The notes under the pieces were generated by a model, which did no database searches, had not been told where the DNA came from, and worked only from the letters and a program-made list of their open reading frames with translations. The position numbers and the translations under genes were made by a program. Positions 8,402 to 16,917 of a DNA stretch of 49,443 nt are shown here, in pieces. Positions within the stretch are counted from its first letter, which is position 1; each line of letters begins with the position of its first letter. Origin of the DNA: Deltaproteobacteria bacterium (GTDB lineage Bacteria > Desulfobacterota > Syntrophia > Syntrophales > JAFGHS01); NCBI GenBank assembly GCA_016928025.1, contig JAFGLN010000024.1, positions 1 through 49,443 of the forward strand, written 5' to 3'.

Positions 8402-8553
8402 GGCAAATGCATTCCTTTCCCGCCCGTCTTAAAACTGTGCATAGTGGATCGTAATCTGAGCGGCGGAGCGATCCAAATACCGCAAAATCCTCACGAATAT
8501 AATTAAGGCATGATCATCAATAATACCGTTATATGGGCTTTTTTACGGAACCG

Positions 8554-9645
8554 CTACCTTTTACCCTGGGCCTGTTTGGCAATCAATTCCCGGAAACTTT
8601 TCGGCGGCTCGACAAAATCAGACCGGGTCTGAAGGGTGACGGCCTCTTGGTCACAGTGATAAACGCAGACGCCGCAGCCGATGCAGCGGTTCAGATCAAT
8701 CTGCGCCATACCGGTATCAATATTAATGGCGTTCATCTGACACATGTCGACGCAAATCCCGCAGCCGGTGCAGGTATCTTCCTCGATGACGGCTTCGTAA
8801 TTGCTGGAAACCGTCCGGACCGGTGCATGATGAAAGCTCACACCCTGAAGGATGCCGCAGCAGCAGGTGCAGCAATTGCAGATAAAGTCGATCCGCTCCT
8901 GCGTGTTGCTGGACGTATGAATCAAGCCGGCATCGGCGCTTTTCCTCATTACATTCAGGGCTTCTTCCTTGCTAATTTCGCGCCCGAATCCCCGCTCCTT
9001 CACGAATTCGGCGAAAGGTCCAAGCTGAAGGCAGACGTCGTCCGGGTACTTGCAGCCCTTCCCCAAAAGCCGCTTCTCATGCCGGCAATAGCAAGTGGAC
9101 AGCGTGATCATATCCGCATCTTCAATATATTTGCTCGCCACTTCAAAGGGAAAAATGTTCATCTGTGGCGTTATGGTCTGTTCAATGGGAATCACGCGGG
9201 CAAAATGGATGGAACCGCCGGCAGGCGCTGCCTCAGCCGGTCTGGTTTCTTCCTTCGGCCTGAGGGCGTGGTGGTAGTTGTCGAATAAGCGGGCGATTTC
9301 TTGCGCCCGCGGTGTATACTCCCCCTTCATGAACTGCAGCTCGAAGATGCCGGGGACCAGTTGGATCAGTTTATACCATTTCTCACCGTTTCGCGTGCTG
9401 GAGTAGATGACCCCCTTATCGGCCATTCCGTCCAACATACGGGCTACTTGTTCCGGATCTTTGCCGAGACGCTCGGCCAGCTTTTTCGGCGGTTCCGGTG
9501 CCAGGGGGGAAAGATTGACGGCCAGTTCGGCTTCCTCCCGCGTAAAAAGGGCCTTCAGCAGGGCTTCCAACTCCGGGCTTCGGCGGCTGCCGAAACCGAT
9601 CATATTAAAAATATCCGATAAACGGTCATACAAGTCATCTGCCAC
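8554..9645 (-). CDS. Winged-helix/4Fe-4S ferredoxin-domain protein
   Basis: 363 residues. N-terminal ~100 residues look like a small helical/winged-helix domain (ERLGKDPEQVARMLDGMADKG, then a DGM-type wing). A middle region has two Cys-rich blocks: STCYCRHEKRLLGKGC followed by a further Cys, and ICNCCTCCCGIL. The C-terminus holds two classic [4Fe-4S] motifs, CTGCGICVDMC and CIGCGVCVYHC. It is therefore a cytoplasmic iron-sulfur protein of the type often found beside CoA-linked redox enzymes in Desulfobacterota. Electron transfer is the likely role; partners are not visible. It lies between two acyl-CoA synthetase-like genes on the same strand, which suggests a shared pathway, although the 150-180-nt gaps leave room for separate promoters. 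SD AGGAATG precedes the ATG. Confidence 0.8.
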   Translation of the reverse strand: MADDLYDRLSDIFNMIGFGSRRSPELEALLKALFTREEAELAVNLSPLAPEPPKKLAERLGKDPEQVARMLDGMADKGVIYSSTRNGEKWYKLIQLVPGIFELQFMKGEYTPRAQEIARLFDNYHHALRPKEETRPAEAAPAGGSIHFARVIPIEQTITPQMNIFPFEVASKYIEDADMITLSTCYCRHEKRLLGKGCKYPDDVCLQLGPFAEFVKERGFGREISKEEALNVMRKSADAGLIHTSSNTQERIDFICNCCTCCCGILQGVSFHHAPVRTVSSNYEAVIEEDTCTGCGICVDMCQMNAINIDTGMAQIDLNRCIGCGVCVYHCDQEAVTLQTRSDFVEPPKSFRELIAKQAQGKR

Positions 9646-9674
9646 TTACATTCCTCCATTTTTTGTAACGGATT

Positions 9675-9818
9675 GTGACGAGTAACTAGTGACAGGTAAC
9701 ATGTTTAAATAATTATGATACACATTTTTTGTCCCTGGGCTATCAGCATCATTCTAAAATCTTCAATCTGTTCTTTATCCGTTTTTTAACTTGTCACTGG
9801 TTACCCATTACCCGTCAC
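9675..9818. repeat. Imperfect inverted repeat of GTGACGRGTAA type
   Basis: The blocks 9675-9700 and 9793-9818 share GTGACGAGTAA / GTGACGGGTAA in opposite orientation and further AGTGAC pieces. Such GTGAC/GTCAC-rich repeats are common intergenic elements in many proteobacteria. No gene is seen between them. Confidence 0.4.
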
Positions 9819-9827
9819 TGCTTTATT

Positions 9828-11267
9828 TCATTCATATTTTTGCTTCGCCTCGGCATATTGAACGAGGGCGTGCATGGCCCTCGCGCACTCCTCAGGCGTA
9901 TCATAAACGGGAATTCCCGCGCCTCTCAATATATCGAGAATGATGTCATGCTCATACCGGTGGAATCGTATGGTAATGAGCGGCTTTTTGTATATCTCCG
10001 GCAAAGAAGCCAGATACTCGGCGCCCTGAATGGCCAGTTTCGTAACATCGACCAAATGCTTGGGCATCCCGATAATACCCAGCATGGCGGACATGGCCGC
10101 CGCGTTAAAAGGTGCATTGCTTATAACACCGTCGATATAGTCCCGGCTCAACAGCGTTTCCACCACGGCGGCCTCCTCCATGCTGGTTCGGGGGCTTCCG
10201 GCAAAGTCCACGGGATTCCGCGGTATCGGTGCATAGGAGGGCATGGATTCCTGAAGACTCCGCACCGTATCGGCATCCAGTTCAGGAACTTCCAGGCCGA
10301 GAGCGGAGCAGGCATCCGCCGTGACCACACCCTGTCCGCCGCTGCCGAGTATGGCCACACGCTTTCCCCGGGGTAGAGGCTGGTGGGCCAGCGCTTCGGC
10401 AACATCAAATGAATGGAGGGTTTCCCGCGTTCTGATCACACCGACCTGCCGGCAGACGGCATCGAATATCTCGTCCGACCCGCTGATAGACGCCGTATGG
10501 GACTGCATCGCTTTGATGCCCGGCATTGACCGGCCGGCTTTATACACAACAATGGGTTTCTTTTTCACAATGTCTTTCGCGATGTCGAAGAACCGCGTAT
10601 CTTCTTTAAAACCCTCGATATAAAAAAGAATAACCTTCGTGTCGTCATCTTCCGCCAGATATTCCAGATAGTCGGCGGCACAAAGATCCCCCTGATTGCC
10701 GATACTGATGAATTTACTGAGTCCATATCCCTTCGTGCAGGCGATCTCCGATAACACGCCGCCGAATGTACCGCTCTGTGATACAAAAGCAACAGGGCCC
10801 GGCCGCGGCGCTGTTTCGAAGGCAAGGCTCAGGGTACTGGCAGCGCTCCAGATTCCCATGCAGTTGGGTCCCACAAATCTTATGCCTCCCTCTCTGGCAA
10901 TGGCGACCACCTCTTCCTCCAGGGCTTTTCCTTCCGGCCCAAGTTCGGCAAACCCCGCTGAAATGACAATTGCCCCCTTAACACCCTTTTCAATGCATTC
11001 TTTCATGACGACGGCGACCTGTTTCGCCGGTACCGTAATCACCGCCAGATCAACGGGACCCGTTACGTCAAGGATACTCTTATAGGCAGGAAGATTCTGG
11101 ACCCTTTCCTCGTTGGGATTAACCGGATATATAGCGCCTCGATAACCCGTCCGTAATGGAAAATCAAGCATCCTGAATCCCCATTTCATCGCCTTGTTCG
11201 ACGCACCGATCACCGCAATGGATTCGGGTTTGAAAATCGGATTGAGTTGCGCTGTCATGCTTTTCAT
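9828..11267 (-). CDS. NDP-forming acyl-CoA synthetase alpha-subunit-like protein (paralogue 2)
   Basis: 479 residues, same architecture as the protein at 6953: CoA-binding domain (FKPESIAVIGAS near residue 12), GPNCMG near residue 133, FVSQSGTFGG, and catalytic His257 in the motif MQSHTASISGSD. The C-terminal domain (GIPVYDTPEECARAM) is the second ligase-type domain, where such proteins end when the ATP-grasp subunit is separate. Two start codons are close (residues 1 and 4). Probably acts on an organic acid or its CoA ester. No ATP-grasp partner gene is in the window. Alternative: a catalytically altered paralogue serving as a CoA-ester-binding or transfer protein. Confidence 0.85.
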   Translation of the reverse strand: MKSMTAQLNPIFKPESIAVIGASNKAMKWGFRMLDFPLRTGYRGAIYPVNPNEERVQNLPAYKSILDVTGPVDLAVITVPAKQVAVVMKECIEKGVKGAIVISAGFAELGPEGKALEEEVVAIAREGGIRFVGPNCMGIWSAASTLSLAFETAPRPGPVAFVSQSGTFGGVLSEIACTKGYGLSKFISIGNQGDLCAADYLEYLAEDDDTKVILFYIEGFKEDTRFFDIAKDIVKKKPIVVYKAGRSMPGIKAMQSHTASISGSDEIFDAVCRQVGVIRTRETLHSFDVAEALAHQPLPRGKRVAILGSGGQGVVTADACSALGLEVPELDADTVRSLQESMPSYAPIPRNPVDFAGSPRTSMEEAAVVETLLSRDYIDGVISNAPFNAAAMSAMLGIIGMPKHLVDVTKLAIQGAEYLASLPEIYKKPLITIRFHRYEHDIILDILRGAGIPVYDTPEECARAMHALVQYAEAKQKYE

Positions 11268-11433
11268 TCACACCTCTCTTTCTTTGCGCAGCCCCGGCAA
11301 CAAATCAACGTTTATATAACGGACCGGATGACATCCATTCACTGACTGCCACCCATTCAGTGCGGCATATAGGAAATAATGCATATATCTGTCAAGGAAA
11401 ATGGACGGCCATTCTCTGACTTAATCATCGGTC

Positions 11434-11853
11434 CTACTCCCCGATGATTTTCACCAGGACCCGCTTTCGCCTTCTCCCGTCAAATTCGCCATAAAATATT
11501 TGTTCCCAGGGACCGAAATCAAGCTCACCGTTCGTCACGGCCACCACAACCTCCCTGCCCATAATTTGTCTTTTCAGGTGGGCATCGCCGTTGTCTTCGC
11601 CGGTCCGGTTATGCCGATACGCTGAGACCGGTTCGTGGGGAGCCAGTTTTTCCAGCCAGTCTTCATAATCCTGATGGAGGCCTGACTCATCGTCATTAAT
11701 GAATACGGAGCTGGTAATATGCATGGCATTGACCAGGACCAAACCCTCCTTCACGCCGCTTTTTTTCAAGCAGGCTTCAACCTGAGGGGTGATATTGACA
11801 AAGGCCCGTCTACCGGGGATATTGAACCAAAGTTCTTCACGAAATGATTTCAT
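11434..11853 (-). CDS. YjbQ/UPF0047 family protein (secondary thiamine-phosphate synthase type)
   Basis: 139 residues with the family hallmarks: [15 protein letters not shown] in the first half, then [16 protein letters not shown] and the highly conserved end [20 protein letters not shown] followed by a basic [13 protein letters not shown] tail. The length is that of the family. YjbQ proteins can substitute weakly for thiamine-phosphate synthase in E. coli, but their real role is unsettled. SD AGGAG precedes the ATG. It is single, between an acyl-CoA synthetase paralogue and a divergently transcribed SDR gene. Confidence 0.92.
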   Translation of the reverse strand: MKSFREELWFNIPGRRAFVNITPQVEACLKKSGVKEGLVLVNAMHITSSVFINDDESGLHQDYEDWLEKLAPHEPVSAYRHNRTGEDNGDAHLKRQIMGREVVVAVTNGELDFGPWEQIFYGEFDGRRRKRVLVKIIGE

Positions 11854-12203
11854 GGAAGCTTCTCCTTATAAAAAAATGACATAGGGGCGGTTCAGGGTTG
11901 TCTGTCTTTACCCCACTCCTCCAAAATCCTCCAGAAAAAAATATCTCTGTCCCATTATAGGTGTCCAACGATTCGGCCCAATTTGACCGATCACGTTCCT
12001 GGTCCTACAGGGTTGATCATTTCGATCTCTCTTCCAGTAATTCGCGTTGACTCTTTCGCTACGATATAGTCTTTTCCCGGTAAACCAAGATCGGACAACC
12101 ACCAATGATTCCGCTCCTAAAATACTCTTGACATAAGTAGTTTTCTTTTCATATATTTTCCAACACTTATCAATAACAAATTTCAACCGATGGGGAGGCA
12201 GGC
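11854..12203. other. Intergenic region between divergent yjbQ-like and SDR genes
   Basis: No supported gene. A 92-codon open frame on the minus strand (11908-12186) has no SD, no recognisable domain and unusual composition. It probably holds the promoters of the two divergent genes. No clear -35/-10 pair could be assigned. Confidence 0.4.
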
Positions 12204-13010
12204 ATGGATTTAGGTTTTAAGGACAAGGTGGCGATAGTGACCGGTTCAGGTGCCGGGATTGGTCGGATGATTGCGCTGATTTTGGCCGAGGAAGGGGCCC
12301 ATGTGGTGATCAACGATATCGATCAGGTAGCCGCGGAGAGGGTTGTCAATGAAGTTCAGGCGAAAGGGGTAAAATCTCTTGGATTCGTGGGGAATGTCGC
12401 CGATCAGGCATTTGCCAATGAGATGGTTAATGGAACGCTTAAAGAATTTGGCCGGGTGGACATTTTGATTAATAACGCCGGTCGCGGCGTCAATTGGGAG
12501 GCCGGCAAAAAACCCCGTCCTTTTGTTGAACAGGACAAGGACGAATGGGATTATCCTGTCGATCTGTGCTTATACGGTACCATGAATTGTACAAGGGCGG
12601 TTCTCCCCGGAATGATTGAACGTAAATACGGGAAAATCGTGAACTGTATTTCAGATGCCGGCAGGATCGGGGAACCGTTCATGTCCGGCTATTCCGCGGC
12701 AAAGGGTGGGATCATCGCGTGGCAGAAGGCCATCGCCAAGGAAGTGGGGCGGTATAATATCAATATCAATGGCGTTTCTTTTGGAGCGACCTTGACGGAG
12801 AGGATCTCCAAGACCCGTGAGGCCTCAAAGGCAGCGGATCCGGAGGCCTTTGCCAAGCGGCAGGAAGCCCAATTGAAGATATACCCATTGAGGAGATTTG
12901 CGGAGGTTGAGGATTCGGCGAGACCCGTTGTGTTCATGGCTTCGGAATGGGCCCGGCATATAACCGGGCAGACCCTCAGCGCCAGCGGGGGATTCAGTAT
13001 GGTGTCGTAG
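12204..13010 (+). CDS. Short-chain dehydrogenase/reductase (SDR)
   Basis: 268 residues. Rossmann nucleotide motif TGSGAGIG at residues 13-20, NNAG near 90, and catalytic YSAAK near 161-165; the preceding catalytic Ser is in the segment CISDAGR. The C-terminal ITGQTLSASGGF is the usual SDR end. Asp after the second beta strand (INDID) favours NAD over NADP. It oxidises or reduces a hydroxy/keto group, probably on a CoA ester given the neighbours; similarity in layout to 2-hydroxycyclohexanecarboxyl-CoA dehydrogenases (BadH type) is a possibility and not proven. SD GGGGAGG lies 6 nt upstream. A 14-bp hairpin lies downstream, so it is likely monocistronic. Confidence 0.9.
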   Translation: MDLGFKDKVAIVTGSGAGIGRMIALILAEEGAHVVINDIDQVAAERVVNEVQAKGVKSLGFVGNVADQAFANEMVNGTLKEFGRVDILINNAGRGVNWEAGKKPRPFVEQDKDEWDYPVDLCLYGTMNCTRAVLPGMIERKYGKIVNCISDAGRIGEPFMSGYSAAKGGIIAWQKAIAKEVGRYNININGVSFGATLTERISKTREASKAADPEAFAKRQEAQLKIYPLRRFAEVEDSARPVVFMASEWARHITGQTLSASGGFSMVS

Positions 13011-13069
13011 CCCCGCGCCTTCCAATTCCGCGGGGAAATAACCCTTCTAAAAAACAGAAACGAAAACCA

Positions 13070-13109
13070 TGTCCGGTAATCTTGAGCACAAACTGAAGAT
13101 TACCGGACA
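13070..13109 (+). terminator. Perfect 14-bp hairpin, probable terminator of the SDR gene
   Basis: Arms TGTCCGGTAATCTT (13070-13083) and AAGATTACCGGACA (13096-13109), 12-nt loop. The T run after it is weak (ACTTTCCCTTT), so it may also be an operator or attenuator-like structure. Confidence 0.6.
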
Positions 13110-13308
13110 ACTTTCCCTTTGAGGCGGTCTCCGACAGATCAGTTCTTGATGTTTAATCCGTCCTATTTTTTGTTTCGCTCCGTCACCTCCGTTAATCCTT
13201 CAACGATAAAATCATCCGGCCACAAATCTGCAAGGATCTTTCAAAAGTGGCATTTTATGTGCATTAAAAGATCGTGAATTAAAAAGAATGTGAAAGGATC
13301 ATAAATCG

Positions 13309-14433
13309 ATGGGAACGAACAACATCATCTTTCTGGAAGTCATTGAATGGTTTGACGAATCCGGACAGGAACTGGTTCACAGAATCCCTGAAAACGGGTC
13401 GGGCGAGATTAAATGGGGGGCCCAATTGACGGTCCGTGACAGCCAGGCAGCGGTTTTTTTCTATAACGGTCGTGCCTACGACGCCATTGGTCCCGGACGG
13501 CATACCCTCAAAACCGCCAACATTCCGGTCCTCACCAAGGTGCTGAGCATCCCCTGGGCGATGACCAGCCCCTTGCGGGCAGAGGTTTATTTCACCAACA
13601 TGAAGGTATTTCCCAACCTCAAGTGGGGCACCCGTGATCCGGTCGCCTTCAGGGATTCCGAATTGGGCCTGATCCGGCTCCGGGCCTTTGGTGTCTTCAA
13701 TATCCGCATCCTCCAGCCCGTTCTTTTCATCAACAGCCTTGTGGGCACCCAGGGTGTTTACAGTCAAAGTGATATTGAAGAATATTTAAGCAAGGTCATC
13801 GTATCCCGTTTCAACGATCTCATGGGCGAGGATATTGATTCGATCCTGAACCTGCCGTCCCGCTATAATGATCTTTCCGAGAACCTGAAAAAAAGGCTGC
13901 AGGATGATTTGAGCCAGTTCGGCCTGGCTTTGACCGACCTGTACATCAATTCCATTACACCGCCGCCGGAGGTGCAGAAAGCAATCGACGATAAGAGCCG
14001 CCTCGGTGTCTTCGACGATCTTAACAAACTCATAAAAATGAAGGCCGCTATGGCCATGGAATCGGCTTCGCAAAACCAGGGCGAAGCCGGCGCCGGTCTG
14101 GGTATGGGCATGGGATTTATGATGCCAGCCATGTTTAGCGAAGCCTTGAAAAGCAATAAATCTCAGCCGCCGCCTGCCGGAGAAACGGCCCAATGCCCGG
14201 ACTGCCTTCAGAGTGTTCCGCCGGAAGCCAAATTCTGTCCCCATTGTGGGCGTCAACTTCTTGTCTTTCATCAATGCTCACGTTGCAGTGCCAAACTGCC
14301 GCCCGACGCTAAATTCTGTTACATGTGCGGTCAGCCGGTTATCGCTGAACCGGAATATAAAAAGTGTCCTCATTGCGGCCATGAGAACTTAATGAATTCA
14401 GTATTCTGTAATCAGTGCGGAGAAAAAATATAA
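13309..14433 (+). CDS. SPFH-domain protein with C-terminal zinc ribbons
   Basis: 374 residues. Residues ~1-240 form an SPFH/virion-core-like domain ([20 protein letters not shown] at the start, then [20 protein letters not shown], as in YdjI of Bacillus and related proteins). A Gly/Met-rich linker ([10 protein letters not shown]) follows, then three zinc ribbons: CPDC...CPHCG, CSRC...CYMCG and CPHCG...CNQCG. There is no signal peptide or transmembrane segment. YdjI-type proteins associate with membranes and take part in envelope-stress responses with PspA-like partners; this is family knowledge. It is followed after a single base by another zinc-ribbon gene, so the two are translationally coupled. 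Confidence 0.85.
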   Translation: MGTNNIIFLEVIEWFDESGQELVHRIPENGSGEIKWGAQLTVRDSQAAVFFYNGRAYDAIGPGRHTLKTANIPVLTKVLSIPWAMTSPLRAEVYFTNMKVFPNLKWGTRDPVAFRDSELGLIRLRAFGVFNIRILQPVLFINSLVGTQGVYSQSDIEEYLSKVIVSRFNDLMGEDIDSILNLPSRYNDLSENLKKRLQDDLSQFGLALTDLYINSITPPPEVQKAIDDKSRLGVFDDLNKLIKMKAAMAMESASQNQGEAGAGLGMGMGFMMPAMFSEALKSNKSQPPPAGETAQCPDCLQSVPPEAKFCPHCGRQLLVFHQCSRCSAKLPPDAKFCYMCGQPVIAEPEYKKCPHCGHENLMNSVFCNQCGEKI

Positions 14434-14434
14434 C

Positions 14435-15664
14435 TTGGAAATAGAACACCAATGTCCCCAATGCGGCGCACCCGTTGTGCTCGATGAAGCGGATCGTCTC
14501 CTGTCCTGTTCATTTTGCCGAACAAAGCTCTATTTATCTACGCCTAATCACTTTCGCTATCAGATTCCGTCCGTCCGGGAAAAACATTCAGATATGGTTT
14601 ATCTACCGTATTGGCGATTAAAGGGGAATTCCTTTACCGTCTTTCCCAACGAGATCGTCCGCCGTTTTATTGACAAGAATATTCTGGCCGCGCATGTTCC
14701 CCTGCTTCCTAATTCTCTGGGCGTGCGTCCCCAAGCCATGAAAGTTAAATTTCTTTCTTCTGAGATGGAGGGTCAATTTCTCAATGTGGACAGGCAGTAT
14801 TCCGGGTTGGTGGATGATGTTAAATCGCTGTCAGGCGCGGCCGTGAAAGGACGACCTTATTTCTACAAAGCCTTTATCGGAGAAACGATCAGCCTGATTT
14901 ATTCCCCGGCCTATATTGAAAATAATGTCCTGTACGATGCCTTCACAAAAAAACGCCTGCGATCGTGGCAACCGGAGAAGATGGAGCAGGTTTTATCAAA
15001 CACAAAACCACCGAACTGGCAGCTCCGCTTCGTATCGACGCTGTGCCCGCGCTGTGGCTGGGACCTCCAGGGCGACAAGGACGCCCTGGTTTTGATCTGT
15101 CGAAACTGTGATTCAGCCTGGCATTGTCCCCAAGGCAAGCTCGAAGCCGTCAGCTTTTCAGTTTTACCGACGCCCTTGAGTGACGAGACGATCTATCTTC
15201 CTTTCTGGCGAATGAAGCCGACCTGGGAGGGCATAACGCTCGCATCCTATGCCGACCTGATCCGGGTTGCCAATCTTCCCAAAAAGGTTCAGGATATTTT
15301 TGAGTCACAGCCTCTCTACTTCTGGTCTCCCGCTTTTAAAGTAAACCCGGCATTGTTTCTCCGTCTTGCACGCCAGATGACAATCGATCAACCCAACATT
15401 GAGACAAACTTATCCTTCCGCGGTGCAGCGTTTTCCCAGGTTACTTTGTCGATGCAGGAAGCCGTGGAAAGTATGATGATTACCATGGCCAGTCTGGTGA
15501 AGAATAAACGCCGGATTTATCCCGATCTGGTCAATATCGGTGTCATTGCCGACGATATCCGGCTTGTATACCAACCTTTCAAAATCGGACACCGGGAATT
15601 CACGCATCCGTCCCTGCCGATCGCCATTGACCGGCAGGCCATGCATTTCAGTGTTTATTTATGA
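14435..15664 (+). CDS. Zinc-ribbon protein partner of the SPFH protein
   Basis: 409 residues starting at a TTG one base after the preceding stop (TAA-C-TTG), with GGAG about 12 nt upstream. The N-terminus is a zinc ribbon, CPQCGAPVVLDE...LLSCSFC (residues ~7-29), of TFIIB/primase type. A second ribbon lies in the middle (CPRCGW...CRNC, residues ~203-225). The two halves are similar in outline: each ribbon is followed by a segment with YLPYWRLK or YLPFWRMK, so the protein looks like an internal duplication. No membrane segment is predicted. The function is unknown; coupling to the SPFH gene implies a joint complex, perhaps at the membrane. Confidence 0.85.
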   Translation: MEIEHQCPQCGAPVVLDEADRLLSCSFCRTKLYLSTPNHFRYQIPSVREKHSDMVYLPYWRLKGNSFTVFPNEIVRRFIDKNILAAHVPLLPNSLGVRPQAMKVKFLSSEMEGQFLNVDRQYSGLVDDVKSLSGAAVKGRPYFYKAFIGETISLIYSPAYIENNVLYDAFTKKRLRSWQPEKMEQVLSNTKPPNWQLRFVSTLCPRCGWDLQGDKDALVLICRNCDSAWHCPQGKLEAVSFSVLPTPLSDETIYLPFWRMKPTWEGITLASYADLIRVANLPKKVQDIFESQPLYFWSPAFKVNPALFLRLARQMTIDQPNIETNLSFRGAAFSQVTLSMQEAVESMMITMASLVKNKRRIYPDLVNIGVIADDIRLVYQPFKIGHREFTHPSLPIAIDRQAMHFSVYL

Positions 15665-15856
15665 AAATACACTCTCTCAGAGGATCACCTGACAGGCAAA
15701 TATGAATAATGCTCAATGAATTCCAATAGATAGCTTTGAGCGGACAACACACACACTTCCGCGCAAATTAATTTCTTATGGTTGGCAGTCCAATAGAATA
15801 AAAAACTATAAGATATATAAATCAGTTAAGGCGATTTAAAACGGTTTTATCGTCTA

Positions 15857-15985
15857 TTACTTTTTATTATTTTTTTTAGCACCCAGAAATTTTTGCTTCA
15901 GCATCGGAAATGTTGCCGTCAACGCAATAACAGCGACAATCAGGACTAAGGCAATCAGTCTAACGCCGAGGGACGTCTCATCCAT
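15857..15985 (-). CDS. Small single-pass membrane protein (42 aa)
   Basis: MDETSLGVRLIALVLIVAV continues with one transmembrane helix and ends in a basic tail rich in Lys and Asn. The ATG at 15985 is chosen because GAAAGGAG lies 7 nt upstream, an excellent SD; an in-frame ATG further upstream has none. Predicted orientation is N-out or N-in with the Lys-rich end in the cytoplasm. No family recognised. Confidence 0.6.
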   Translation of the reverse strand: MDETSLGVRLIALVLIVAVIALTATFPMLKQKFLGAKKNNKK

Positions 15986-16342
15986 GTGTATTCTCCTTTC
16001 AAAACCTATCGGTGAGCCTTGATTTTCATGACACCCTATACATGAAATTAATGTCATGCTTTATATGGCATCATTATGATTCATGTCAAGTAATATTTTT
16101 CGAGAAAAACCGTGATGGAATAAATTTCTGCGATCAGAGTTAGAGACGAATCAAATGCTGATATGACAATCTATTTTTTAAGATCCCCATTCCCGGCAGG
16201 ACACCATGGGATATTAAAATTAATAAAATACAGTCAATAAAAACGGGATTCCAGCAAAGAAATAAAAATATTCCCTTAGACGGACTTGCCTGAAATTCAA
16301 ACAGGTGGGAAAATTTGGACAACCCTTAGATACGCTGTCTCT
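15986..16342. other. Intergenic region without a recognised gene
   Basis: AT-rich sequence between the small membrane protein and the winged-helix regulator gene. Short open frames here have no SD and no domain. No clear terminator. Confidence 0.4.
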
Positions 16343-16648
16343 TTATTTATAGCCGAGGACCTTCAACAAGTCTCCGATGACTTTGTCCCTTTGCGTTATG
16401 TGCCGGAGATTGGATTGATAGTTGACTCGATATCGCACCCGCCGGCCTTCTTTTTCTTTGGTAATGTATCCGGCTTCTTCCAGGTCCGCGATAATTCTCC
16501 GAATAGCCCGCTCGGAGATGTCTATTTCCAAAACCATTTCATGAGCTGTAATTCTCGGATGTTGAGCGAGACAACTCAGAACGACCGCATGGTTTGTCAC
16601 AAAAGTCCAAGGACGCGACACGTCTTTTTCAGGAAAAGATGATATCAT
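16343..16648 (-). CDS. Winged-helix DNA-binding protein
   Basis: 101 residues. Sequence VTNHAVVLSCLAQHPRITAHEMVLEIDISERAIRRIIADLEEAGYITKEKEGRRVRYRVN is a typical HTH followed by a wing (given here only in outline: helix 2-turn-recognition helix at ~34-62, wing ~65-76). There is no sensor domain. MarR/ArsR-like in architecture. It is probably a local repressor; its targets may include the nearby MFS gene, which is transcribed divergently 270 bp away. Confidence 0.8.
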   Translation of the reverse strand: MISSFPEKDVSRPWTFVTNHAVVLSCLAQHPRITAHEMVLEIDISERAIRRIIADLEEAGYITKEKEGRRVRYRVNYQSNLRHITQRDKVIGDLLKVLGYK

Positions 16649-16917
16649 TGACCGTCAACCTTATTTTTCCGCTATAAAGTGTCTTTTCCAGATGGACATA
16701 TAGCGATTGATCACGGATATGTCAATGAAATTTAATTCCATTCGGTGAGGGAGAAAACCTTTGACTTGTCATCCGAACTCTACTATATCACGTAGCGTCA
16801 ACAGATAATGCCCCTTCAAAACCTAATGACATCCGCTACCCGGTAAAAAAGAGAGAATTGAACAGTGCTGTACCGCCGGACTTGCTGCTATTACCATTAT
16901 CTTTTTTGAGTTGAAAA

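Noticed and set aside
8533-9288. 251-codon plus-strand frame opposite the ferredoxin gene
   Set aside because: The minus-strand frame carries clear iron-sulfur motifs; the plus frame is its antisense shadow.
9729-10376. 215-codon plus-strand frame opposite acyl-CoA synthetase paralogue 2
   Set aside because: Lies almost wholly antisense to a well supported gene.
11908-12186. 92-codon minus-strand frame upstream of the SDR gene
   Set aside because: No SD, no domain, odd composition; the region should carry divergent promoters.
16140-16322. 60-codon minus-strand frame
   Set aside because: No SD; composition typical of chance frames in AT-rich DNA.
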